Source: Zygnema circumcarinatum
Lineage: Eukaryota > Streptophyta > Zygnematophyceae > Zygnematales > Zygnemataceae
Length of the DNA: 64,000 bases
Direction of reading: 5' to 3'
Assembly: GCA_037447605.1 (NCBI GenBank)
Contig: CM074813.1
Location: forward strand, 1,702,397-1,766,396
Each line of letters starts with the position of its first letter. Positions within the stretch are counted from its first letter, which is position 1. Positions 51,053-61,628 of this stretch are shown here, piece by piece. The notes below the pieces were generated by a model. It searched no databases. It worked only from the letters and a program-made list of their open reading frames with translations, and was not told the origin of the DNA. Both the position numbers and the translations under genes were made by a program.

Positions 51053-54000
51053 TCAGCACGCAGCCGCCAGTTCGGCTGCTCTCTCGTTCTCCGCCTGCAG
51101 GGTGGCACTGCCGCTCGCTCTCGCAAGCTCACAAAAGAGTGCCACAGAGTCTTCAGGCGTGCCCTGCAGATACGGTGGAGGGAGAGGGAGGAGGTCAAGA
51201 TGGGAGAGAGTTGCAGGGAGCAATAGGGAAGGAGAAGGAATGCGTGCAAGAGACACGAGAAGAGGGAGGAGAGCCGGGGGAGAAGGGGAAGAGGACGCGC
51301 GAGAGAGGGAGAGATTTTAACAGGGTTTTATGTGTGCCAATTTATAATCGCAATAACTGCGTACATGCTTCACCGGCCATACAGGTAACGATCGCATCAG
51401 CTACATCCTTTCCAACCTATCTGGTTTTGATCAAACGAACTGCCATAAAATGAAAGAAAACCAAATCACACTCCATAGAACCCTAGTAGACAAGACTCAG
51501 GTTTTCGTGGAACAAGTTGAGAATGTACCTGGATGACCCCATGGCCCACATTCAGAATGTGATGTCTGCCCCCTCCCTGCAACAAACATCGCGCCACTTC
51601 TGCGCGGAGGGCATCCTCGGACCCAAAGAGCGCAGTGGGATCCACGTTGCCCTAAAGGGACAGGAACAAGTGCGAGTCAACGATAGACATGATAAAATTG
51701 AAGTGGACAGCAAGACATTCAAATGCAGGACAAGTGGAGGAGATACTAAGGAATGTTGCATGGCGGGACAGAGAGGGAGAGGGAGGGAGAGAGAGGCACA
51801 GGGAGAGAGAGGGAGTGGGAGAGAGAGAGTGCAAAGGAGGGCGAAGTGGAAAGAGAGGGTGAAGTGTGCTCACCTGTAGCACTTTCGTTGGCCCAAAAAG
51901 AGACCTCGCCTCGGCCATGTCCGTGCCCCAATCGAGGCCCACCACGTCAGCACTGCATTCCGCTACAATCCGTTCCAATTTCCCTCTCCCTCCGTTTGCA
52001 TGGAAAATGAGCGGCGTTCCGGGACGTAGCACGCGCACTCGTTCCATGACTCGTTCCGCGTACGGCAAACTGAACTGAGAGAACTGCTCGGGAGTCAGAT
52101 GGTGTGCCCACGAGTCAAACAGCTGCACCACCTGCCAAGGCGAAAAACAGGATACATGTGAAACCTGTCTTCTGACGTTTCAATTATGTCGGCTTTCGGG
52201 TTTTTGAGCATCTAAACCGAAACTCGAGCCTCAGATTTCTGCGGTTGAGGGGCCTTTAGGGCTGCTTTGAATTGGGAGTCATTGTCGTCTTGAGGTTTGG
52301 CATTTCATGGGGTTTCGGATTTTGGGGGGTCACAAGTTCAGGGGTTGAGGGTCTTGAAGAGTTCAGGAAAAGAAGCCGAATTCCGTACTTGCCTGAGCCC
52401 CAGAATCTATCTGATAGCAGATGTAAACCACTAGGGCGTCCTCCAAAAGGGATAGAAATCGATGTAAAACTTCCGGTTCTGCCCCGCCCGCGACCCATCC
52501 GTCCACCCCCAAAACCCACTAAGTTTCCAGTAACAAGAATTCTCTTTTCCCCTCCCTTCTCCCTCAACCGGATCGTTATGGATCCATTCTTGACTGAGGT
52601 AATACGCTGGTCGGATCGAGCCACACGTTGCCTTGTTCCGTTTTGACTCCCATTTCTCTCTACTTCCTGCATGGGCCATACCAAGTCTCTACTCACCTCG
52701 AAACATTATCTTTTTAGTTTCTAGACAATCTTTCTGCGCATGTCCTTCCATCGCATACGCCGCCAAAGTCCACGGAGTTCCGACGAATCCCAGAAGGGTT
52801 GACTGCCCATCAATTTCCTTCCGGAGACTTCCCAAAATTTCTCGAATGAAGGGCAGCTCCTTTTCCGGGTCATCGAGAGGTCTGCTCCAGGGGAATAAGG
52901 AAATAGTGGGCAAAAAGGGGAGAGTAGGAGGTTAAATGACTCAGAGCAAAGACCAAAATTGGAATTGCCGGCATCGGAATTCTGAATTTGAGCATCTTGA
53001 GAGGTTCAGGGCGTTTCAAGGGTTTGCAGGTTATTGTTTTGGAATTGTGATGATCCTAACGACTCAGAATTATAACTCTTCAGGGTCTTACAATTTTAAA
53101 CAGCAGAGGAGTCCTTACTTTAGAGCACGAAGGTCTTCCATACTTCGAATCGGAGAGGGAATCACGGGCCCTTTCCCCTTCACCATATCGAATTCAATTC
53201 CCAGGGCGGGTAGAATTGTAAGAATGTCAGAAAACATGATTACACCGTCGGTTTTGAAGGCCCTCCATGGCTGCAAGGAGAGCTCGATCGCAATTTCTGG
53301 AGTCTCTGACCTCATTCGAAACGGATATTTATCTGAATATCTGGAAAACTGAGAAATGTGTATAAGCTACCACTGAAAGCGTGATGCCTAAGAGAACGGC
53401 CTTGGAAACCCATAGACCTATGGAGTCTGCAATAGAAAAATTCAAGCGGTAATCTAAATGCAACTTATCAGCTGGCTATGAAAGCACCAAAAGGTTGAAG
53501 GCTCGGTATTTGTATAAGTTAGTGACGTTCTTGTTATAATTGATTCTAGCATTGGGGGGATAGCAAAAGTTCGTTACTCTCACCCCCACCCTCTATCTCC
53601 CACCTCTCTCCTGATCGGCCCAACATCTCACTCTCGGAATGCAGCCATGTAGCGTCCCGCTTGTCGCATCAGCCACACCGGGACTCGCTCTGCCTCTGAA
53701 AAGTATAAATTTCACAATCGAAAGCGAAACTTTAGCTGCCCAATAAAATACCATAAAGTATCACCATCAAGAAATGCTATAAGAGAACTAATTTTGTTAG
53801 TGTTGTGTAAAATGAGCGAGAAAGAGAATGATGAAGGTTTGGTAGAGAGGCTTGTTAATCATGCAATGATAGTGGAAAATGGAAGGAGACACGACAAAAA
53901 GGAGTAAAGTAAAAAAGAGGAACTGAGGGAAAGAGAGAAAAGGAGAAGGAAAGGCAGACGGGAGGAAGAAGGAGAGGGAGAAAAAGAGAGACAATGAAAA

Positions 54001-54385
54001 TGGACAGATAAATCTTACAACGGGAGGAAGAGAGGGCAGGAATAGGAAAAGCAAGCGTGAGATTAAAACAGAAGAGAGATAAAGATGATTAATAGTGGAA
54101 ACAAGGAGGAGGAGGAGAGTAGTCGTCGTAGAGCAAGACGGAGGGAAATGCTGCGACAAAGAGAGAGAGAGAGAAAGAGGAACCAAACGCACCTTCTCCT
54201 CTGGCTACTCGGAGCAGCAGCGGCTCCTTGTCTCCCTGCGCCAAAACCCTGGCTGCCCTGAACCCCCTCCGCCGCGCCGCCCTGCTCCCCTTACCGCCCA
54301 GCCGCCCTCCTGGGAGCGCCTCCTTCCTCAAAGAGAGGCCGGCGGCGCCACCCTGCAGCGGAACGTTCACCACTGCTGCCGCCAT
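51053..54385 (-). CDS. UROD: uroporphyrinogen decarboxylase, plastid-type
   Basis: Converts uroporphyrinogen III to coproporphyrinogen III in haem and chlorophyll synthesis. Eight exons: 54385-54193, 53695-53632, 53340-53119, 52881-52697, 52478-52393, 52131-51874, 51651-51529, 51163-51053; 1242 nt gives 413 aa. The N-terminal 50 residues are Ala/Arg/Gly/Ser-rich, nearly acid-free and without a hydrophobic signal peptide, as in a plastid transit peptide. Mature landmarks: [40 protein letters not shown], the FSDIL motif with the catalytic Asp, [31 protein letters not shown]-type [12 protein letters not shown], and the C-terminal [15 protein letters not shown] with the conserved His. Intron 5 uses a GC donor (CAG|GCAAGT, 52392-52391) instead of GT. 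Head to head with the GNAT gene. Confidence 0.95.
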
Positions 54386-54989
54386 GGCTTCAGCGCGCGG
54401 GGGGAGAGAGAGAGAGAGAGAGAGGCGAGAGAGAGAGGGAGAGAGAGAGAGAGCTGGCTGCAGGTGCAGGAGAGGCACGCGGGAAGGTACAGGTTTCGTG
54501 TACGAAAAGGACCGTACGCGGATTGTGCGTACGATTCGTACACATTTGGGCTAGCGCAGATATCTTTTGGATAAGGAAACGCACTATGCAGCCCGTAGCG
54601 ATCAGCGTTTTACTGAGAGCAGTGCACACTGCGCATAGACATGGAACAGGGTACGTCGCGAGCGTGGCCAGCACTTTTCCCGCCCTCAACCCTCTCCAAA
54701 TTTTGCGCGTGGTTCCCGCGGGAGGCCCTGAACCCTGCGAGCTTCGGCTTGCGCCATGGGGCGGGTTCAGGGCCTTAAACCCGCGAGAGGACTCGGATTT
54801 TAGGGATTTAGACGGCACTGCGAGAGCTTGAAGCTGGACCGCCTTCATTTAGTCTCTCTCTTTATAATGAAGAAAAATATTGATAATTTTTATTTTTTGT
54901 AATCAAACGTTTTTTAAGGGTAGGGTTCAGCCAGCATTGAAGGGTGAAAGAAATTAGGGTTCTGAGAGGGTTTAGGGTTAAGGTTCAGC
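54386..54989. promoter_or_regulatory. shared divergent promoter, UROD / GNAT, with GTAC cluster
   Basis: Five GTAC cores at 54487, 54500, 54514, 54529 and 54538, several within TNCGTAC contexts, the core bound by SBP-domain proteins including the copper regulator CRR1 of Chlamydomonas. A GA tract (54400-54455) lies next to the UROD start. A GGGTTTAGGGTTAAGG telo-box-like stretch lies at 54970-54984, just before the GNAT ATG. Function of the GTAC cluster is inferred from the motif only. Confidence 0.55.
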
Positions 54990-55932
54990 ATGGCGGGGCT
55001 TGCGGATGAACTGGTCGAAATTGAAGGGAAAATGTATTACTTCGTGGAGATGGACAAGGACGACCCGCGGCTTTCGTCGGACCTTTTCGTGGTTTTGAAG
55101 GAGCTGCGGACCGACTTGACGCTGGAGCAACTGCTCCTTGGTACCCCCCAGACTCACATTCCCACAATTTCACTCTGTTTCCCATTTTTTTATTTTTTTA
55201 ACCATAGTGCAACTCAAGGTTCATGTCTCTGTTCGAACTTGCAATTGCAATTGGGCTTCATCACAAACTGCCCCTTTTTTCTGTTTCTTACACCATTATT
55301 TCCTCGTTGCTTTTTTTCCCTTTCCTTGGTTTGGGCCGCCACTGTTGCGCAGTGCACGCGGAGGGCTACCCGCAGGGGCTGCGCTTCACGGCGGTGTATT
55401 CGATCAACGAGGATGCGACACGTGGCGAGTGTGTGGCGGTGGCGGGCTGGCGGATAACGTGGCTTCTCTTCACCTTGAAGCGGCTCTATGTCGACGACCT
55501 CGTGGCGAGGTCGAGCGAGCGGTCGGCGGGGGTGGGCCGCGCGCTGATGGACTATCTGGAACGGAAGGTGCCTTTATCTATTCTTTTGTTTCTTTGTTTC
55601 TTTGTTTAACTTGCAACTTTTAAGCTACCCAAACGATGACCTCATCTGTTTCCTCACTTTCATCGCTTCGCCGATTAGGGTTGAATCTGGTTAATCGGCC
55701 AGTTCGTTGTAAGTCGTTTGAACTCACGTTGGTTTCTGGCAATATAGTTTTTTTTCGGCAATCAATGATCCGTTCTTTCCATGGCTTGTACGGGGTGCAG
55801 GCCTCTGCCAACGGCTGCAAGACGCTGGAACTCGACTCCGGGGTGCAGCGAGGCCGAGCTCACAAGTTTTACTTCAGAGAAGGCTTCACGGTTAACGCAT
55901 TTCATTTTTCAAAACCTCTTCATCCCTACTGA
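54990..55932 (+). CDS. GNAT-family N-acetyltransferase
   Basis: Small acetyl-CoA-dependent acetyltransferase; substrate unknown. Three exons: 54990-55140, 55353-55567, 55801-55932; 498 nt gives 165 aa, the normal size for a single GNAT domain. Features in order: MAGLADELVEIEGKMYYFVE, ELRTDLTLEQLL, a beta-strand pair around GECVAVAGWRITW, LKRLYVDDLVARSSERSAGV followed by GRALMDYLERK (the R/Q-x-x-G-x-G/A acetyl-CoA loop, here RSAGVGRA), and the C-terminal LELDSGVQRGRAHKFYFREG (motif B, as in many Gcn5-related enzymes) then FSKPLHPY. Both introns are GT-AG and the phases agree. The whole protein is globular with no targeting peptide, so cytosolic or nuclear. Confidence 0.9.
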
Positions 55933-56583
55933 CGCCCGAGACGAGGAGAACAAGTTTCAATTTCCTTTGTCCATATGAGGTAGCTTTTCGTGAAGCAATT
56001 TCACGTATTTAAATTTGTTAAATTATAAGGCCAGCTGCAACCAAAGGAAGGGTCCTTGCCATGTGATCGTTTTCCGGTACGCCTTACACACCCTAAAATA
56101 GACATTTTTCTTACTTGGTAGTTAGGAGCTCGAGTGGAGAGACTTTCTATCTGCCGTGCTTTTATCTCTCTTGTTCCGTTGTGTACAACGGAAAACGCCC
56201 GATCTGTATATATAACTTTAAAATCAGCAAACTGACTTTGCTTTGCGGCGGCACGCCTTTATGTGCTACTAGGCGTTGCTGACAATCTTCTACTTATGTC
56301 ATAGGAAAATGGCAATTCAGATTTCATTTTTCTACGGTTTCGTTTTTCAATTCTAGATACAAAGAGGTTTGAGTAACCCTTAAACTCTTTGAAATTTTTC
56401 TTTCTTTTAAGAATGCACGCTGTTTATTTTAATCATAATGATAACAAAAAAATAAAAGAAAAGTACTACAGCCAAGACTGGAAAAAAGCAAAAGCTCAAG
56501 TTCATGCTCACTCTTCAAATTCACAACGTGTGATGACAAAGGATCCTCCAAATGAAAAGCAAACAAAAAACCACCTCAAATAA
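55933..56583. other. convergent AT-rich 3' region
   Basis: Between the stops of the GNAT gene (+) and the next minus-strand gene. AT-richer than average, with no gene recognised. The open frame at 56389-56583 is unsupported. Confidence 0.5.
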
Positions 56584-59453
56584 TCAGTTGGATTTTTTTG
56601 TCCTATTCCTCTCCTCCCCTCCCTCACCGTCTGCCTCCCTCCTCTCCCTCCCCTTCCTCTCCTCATTCTCCCCCTCCTTGTCTTCTCTCTCCTTCTCCCC
56701 CCTCCCCCCCTCGCCTCCTTCACCGCTCCCAGTATTGCCGCCCCCCTCCCAAGCACCCCGCGAAGGGCCCTCCTCCTCTTCATCGTCGCTGCCTTCATAG
56801 GCGAGGCCGAGCAGGGCGCTGCCGCTGCTCTGCCGGGGGACCGCCTCGCTGTTCTGAGGGACCCCCGCGGTCACTCCGGGACTTCCACCCACCATGGTCC
56901 CCTCCCCTCCCTGAGAGGAGGCAGAGGACAGCCCCGTGCCGGCTCTCTCTGAAGAGGACGACGGTTCCATGTGACTCCGTTTCTGTCGCTTCGGCTTCAC
57001 TTCCACCAAAGATTTGAGCAGCGATTGTTGCCTTCATGTGACCAGAAATAAAAAGTAAATAAAGAAAATGAAGTAAGCGAAAAACACTTTCTTTAAGTAA
57101 ACACTTTTGGGACTCTGCAGATCTGTAACGAAGGTTCTGGAAGTTGGGTATTAGGGTGTAGGGTTCAGGAGTTTATGGCACCTGATACCGCTTCTGTGTT
57201 TGGGCTCCACAAGGAGAGTGGTGCCGGCCTGCGCATCCGCCTGATTGGCTGCAGCGTGTTAGCTGTCAAGGAGGACCCCTGAAAAGACAAACTGAACCGA
57301 TACCATCTGCACAGAAACAGATGATGTGCCTCTTCACCTCTCCCTCTTCCCGACTCTCTACTTCCTCCTCTGTTAGCTCATTCCTCGCTTCCTCCCTCCT
57401 CCCTCCTTTCTGCTCTCACGCCTCCCATCGTGCTCTCTCGATTGCTCGCTCTGCTCGCTCTTCCAGCCTCCGGTTTCCCCTCTCTCTCGCTCTCGCTCTC
57501 TCCCCCCCCTTTTCTCTACTCCCCCCTTTCATTCTCTCTCCCCATAGATTCCGCTTCCCGAAACTTCTCCTCTCCTCTCCTTTGTCTCCTCTTATATCTG
57601 TCCTTCCTCAGGCCTCTCCTTTCACTCCTCCCAATATTTCTCTCTTCGCTCTTCTTCCATCTCTCCACTTCTACCACTTTCGCAAAGCAAACCGAAACTA
57701 ACTTCAATGCATTTTGTCACATCACGCTCCCATTACTGTCCAAACAGACCTGTCCAACCCGACCAATGTGAAACCCAGAAGACGACACAGGTTTGAGTGG
57801 ATATTCTGAATGCCAAGTATGCGCGCTTTTCATTATGGTCTCGCATTCTCTCCGCATCCAATTCAGCCGCCCGCTGCTCTTTCAAGTACAGCACATCATC
57901 ATGGTCCAGCGCTGCATCACCCTCTCGACCCTCAAAACATCACACATATGCCTGCATACGTGTGTGCGTAGCATCACCTTCCTTTAATAGAGGGAATAAA
58001 TACGGTGGGTCAGAGCGTTCGGATGTCGCAGAATTTTCAAGGTCTGGCATCGTTATGCGGGAGGGGCAGGGGAAGGAGAACGGAAACAGGGGAGAGTGGG
58101 GACAGGAGTTGGAGAGGGAATAATGAAGGGGAGGGAGAGAGAGGGGAATATGACGGAACATCGGAGAGGGCAAGTGTGGAAGAGAACGAGGAAGAGGAGC
58201 AAGAAGAGATTTGGGAGCAAAGAGGCAACAAACGACTGAGAGCAGCTTCAAAGGGACAGCGCTAACCTCCTCTACCGTGAAGATAGCCTCCTGGCCCTGC
58301 CTCTTCTTGCATCTGCAGTATCACAAATAAGTAAATAAAAATCAACACATCAAAACAGCAAGCAATTGAATAATCATCTGAACCCTAATCTTCAATAACT
58401 TGCACGTATCCCTCACTATACACGACCTTACATCAGGAATGGCATCACAAACGCATCCTTTAATCACAACGACTAAGCAAGTTGGTAATTGAACTAACTG
58501 TGCGTGATCCGAAAGAAAAGATTCCATACCTTTGCCATGAGGCGCTTGAACGCTGCAGCATCTTCGTTTTTCTTGCCGTCTTTCGATTCAACTTTGACTC
58601 GTCCAAACCTTCCAACTGAGTCAAAAAAACGAGAGAATTCCACGCAGGGTAGGCATAAAATATTACTTTATCAATAGTACAGTTTTTACGGTTAAGGGTT
58701 CAGTGCTTCAAGTTTTGGGTTCCTCGGAAATTAGAAATTGAAAAGCCATTGCATTTACCGTTAAGGGATTCGAGACTAAGATTAGCATCTTACAGGGGTT
58801 GAAAGGGCTATCAGCGTAGGGGTCCAATCTCTTATGGGTTTAAGAATTTTGAATTTTTCAGGCTTTTGAAGTTTCCCAGATGTGCGGGTTGGAGGATAAC
58901 AAAACATAAGCACTGGAAGTCAGTAGTGGCAGGGAGGAGAGGGGAGATGGGAAGGGATGAACGAGAGGGAGAGTCGGAGAGGGAGGACGGGTAGGGAGAA
59001 ATGGGGCAGAGAGCTGAAAGCGGAAACCGAGGAGGGGAAAATAAAATGGTGATGAAAATAGAGGGACATAAGAGCAAATGGAAACAGAGAGAGGGTAAGG
59101 GGACTACAGGGAAGGATCGCACTCTGCATTTTGAGTCATAAATCAATCAGATCGAAAAAAAGAAACATGGCAGTTCCGAAAAAAACCCTAAAATCAGAGT
59201 TATTTCCGTTAAGAATTCCTGTCTCCGAGCTATCGCATGCATCGTGTTTACTCGATTCACGCGAACAAAGTTAATGAAAAAAAAAAGGGGGGGGGGGGGG
59301 GGTGGCGGAAATGGGGAGAGGAGGGAGAGGGAGGGGGCCAGGGGAAGGGTGCGTGCGAAACGTAAGTGGTGTTAAGAGAAGACTGAGAGCAAATGGCGAA
59401 GGTCAGTTACCTTTCACGAGGGTCAAATTGGTGGAGTCCTCCGGAGCCGTCAT
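56584..59453 (-). CDS. unrecognised charged, probably nuclear protein (partial exon model)
   Basis: Function unknown. Supported exons: 59453-59411 (start, MTAPEDSTNLTLVK), 58615-58530 (VGRFGRVKVESKDGKKNEDA followed by AAFKRLMAK), 58305-58267 (KRQGQEAIFTVEE; an acceptor 7 nt earlier would change the frame), 57930-57787 (GREGDAALDHDDVLYLKEQR then AAELDAERMRDHNEKRAY) and 57031-56584 (QQSLLKSLVEVKPKRQKRSH, a Ser/Gly-rich region, GLAYEGSDDEEEE, then an E/G/R-rich tail to stop). A likely exon near 57278-57190 (LTANTLQPIRRMRRPAPLSL) is open but I could not make its 3' phase agree with the last exon, so the middle is unresolved. The basic KPKRQKR and the acidic tail suggest a nuclear location (inference). 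Intron 1 contains an A-run followed by 19 or so Gs at 59283-59301. Confidence 0.55.
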
Positions 59454-61628
59454 CGCTCTCCTCGAGGAGATAGCAAGAAGGGCCGAGGCAAAAGCTAGGG
59501 TTTATATTAAAACAAAAATTGAACAAGGTGCTTAAGCGACAGGGGACTAACCAGCAAAGGTTCAGACTTAATGTTTTGTTCTCTCTCGCCTCTCTCTATC
59601 CCTCCCTCCTATGTTATCTCTTACTCCGTTTCCGTCTCGCAGCCGCCTCTGTCGCTCCCACCCACTTGCCCCCTTTTATTTTTTTTCACTCTTTCTCTCG
59701 CCTCTCCCTCCCTCCCCCTTTTCTCTCCACCACGGCCCCCGCCTCGTACGTCGTCTTCCCCCTTGTCTTTCTCTCCTCTTTATTCTGGATGCGAAAGAGA
59801 CCCTCTCGTGGTCGATGACTTCTACGGCCTCCAGTTCCGTTGGGCGTAGTCGAACTGGTCGCCCAACGTAGAGCAGCTTCACACGGGCAGGGACGGAATA
59901 TGGGCGTACGCGCACAAGTGCCGAATATTAGAATGTCCGCAGATAGATGATCGCCGTTTCTCAATGAAGAGGGCTCTTGTAAAATGGCTTCGCGCGTTCG
60001 CTGCTTTATAGCGCAAAAGGAAGACTTTGGTTCATTCTGTGTCTTGAAACACGCGTTTGTGAGCCTAAAGATAATCCCAACAGAACACAACCACATTGGT
60101 TTGCCCCAAAAGCAGCCAGTTGTGAATCTCGCTTTACGGATTGCCGAGTATGAACAGCGCCTGCAGCGAGCGCACAACTTGAATTAGCGATGTACGCACA
60201 TCTGAGCCCGTAAGCGAAGAAGTCTTCGAAAACACGGGCTTCGCCATTGATCGTCGGGTTGCTTCAGATCGCTCATAGCTTTCCCTTTCGTCTCTAGAGT
60301 CATTTGTGAGCGGATCCTCGTTGTTCTCCATGTTGCTTTTGTCCATGTACATTTGATGGCATCGACATCGTGAGATCAATGCCACTTCACTTGCCGTGCA
60401 TCCATGCAATGGTTTTGTTCACACTTTTACCTCCACGGTGTGGTGGTTGCGACCCCGCGACAAGGTTCACTGACACTGTGCTCAAAATTATTCGAAGCTT
60501 GAGCGAAGTAGCGGCCGGTTGAGACTATGAAGGGAGGCCAATATGTGACGTCACAACACATTCATGTGATGACGATTGTTGACAACGTGTGAGATTGGTT
60601 ATGATTTGTTTACCCCATGCTAACCATCAGTGTTGGAGTCACTTAGGGCGGCATTGTGACTCGGCTCTGTAGTTGTATGTGGCCGCCGGCTCTCACAATT
60701 CAGGCATATGATGGCATCGAATTGACGTGTGTTGCTGCACGGGACGCATGCAGCATGTGTTGAACGAGGTGAGTGAGATTGTTGATTGGAGGTACTTCAA
60801 TTTGAGAGTGAAAATTCATGGGGAGATAGCCTCCACCGCCTCAACAAATTCCGTACAGTTCCATGGTGCCTCCTTCGGGCGGGGTTCCATGCGGCAGTTC
60901 GCAACGCTCCACGTCGGATGCGCGTTTTGCAGAACAAAACGGCGACTCCATGAGAGCCTGCGTTTCCATTCAGGGATCGCCACGTGGACGATTTGAAACC
61001 CCCCTGTTTCAGGACTTCGGCCCTCCGTACGCCACGTTTCGTCCGTACACATTCCGGTAAACTGCTACTGTAACAATGTAACGCCCACTTCTTGATGTTA
61101 AGAGCCACACAAACGTCCTGACGGAGGTGTGAGAGGAGGCTGAAAGGGAAAAAAGGGTCGCCATTTTTTTTGAGGAAAGGGCAAACTTGGAGGAGGCCCA
61201 TCACTCAACGCACCCGGTTATGATTCTCTTCTCACACATGTTCTATGACATCCAACAAGGCACGCTGTACAGTTAGAAACAATGACTGCAATAAACGTTG
61301 CATGTATTGCGTCCATATTGACGCCAAACACGACATTGTACACAGGACATGTTTCGGACCCTGCGCTCTCTGCTGCACACTGCGGCCATCACGACAGCAG
61401 AACATGAATGAATGAATGTGTCCACACTCTGAACCATACCCCAAAGTTCAACGAATAGCCCCTCCCCATTTTTCCTTTCTACCCCAAATTAATTCCTTCG
61501 TCCAATCAGGTGACGCCACCTGATTTCTTTTCTCCTCTAAAATACAAACCTCGCCGGGAGGCTGCTCAAAACCTCGCTTCTTCATGAATTCAAAACTAGG
61601 ACACGCCTCCGTCTGCTCACTCCCCGAG
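59454..61628. other. long spacer without recognised gene
   Basis: CT-rich at 59570-59790; ordinary composition afterward. Open frames at 59686-60177 (-), 59984-60187 (+), 60134-60409 (-) and 60797-61204 (-) resemble no family and carry no agreeing splice sites. GTAC/CGTACG pairs and CCACGTGG occur at 60852-61050. A gene with only short exons could hide here. Confidence 0.4.

Noticed and set aside
52433-52480. UROD exon starting after GGAAG at 52469
   Set aside because: The acceptor at 52479 gives [11 protein letters not shown], which restores the conserved EP-x-LH of the family.
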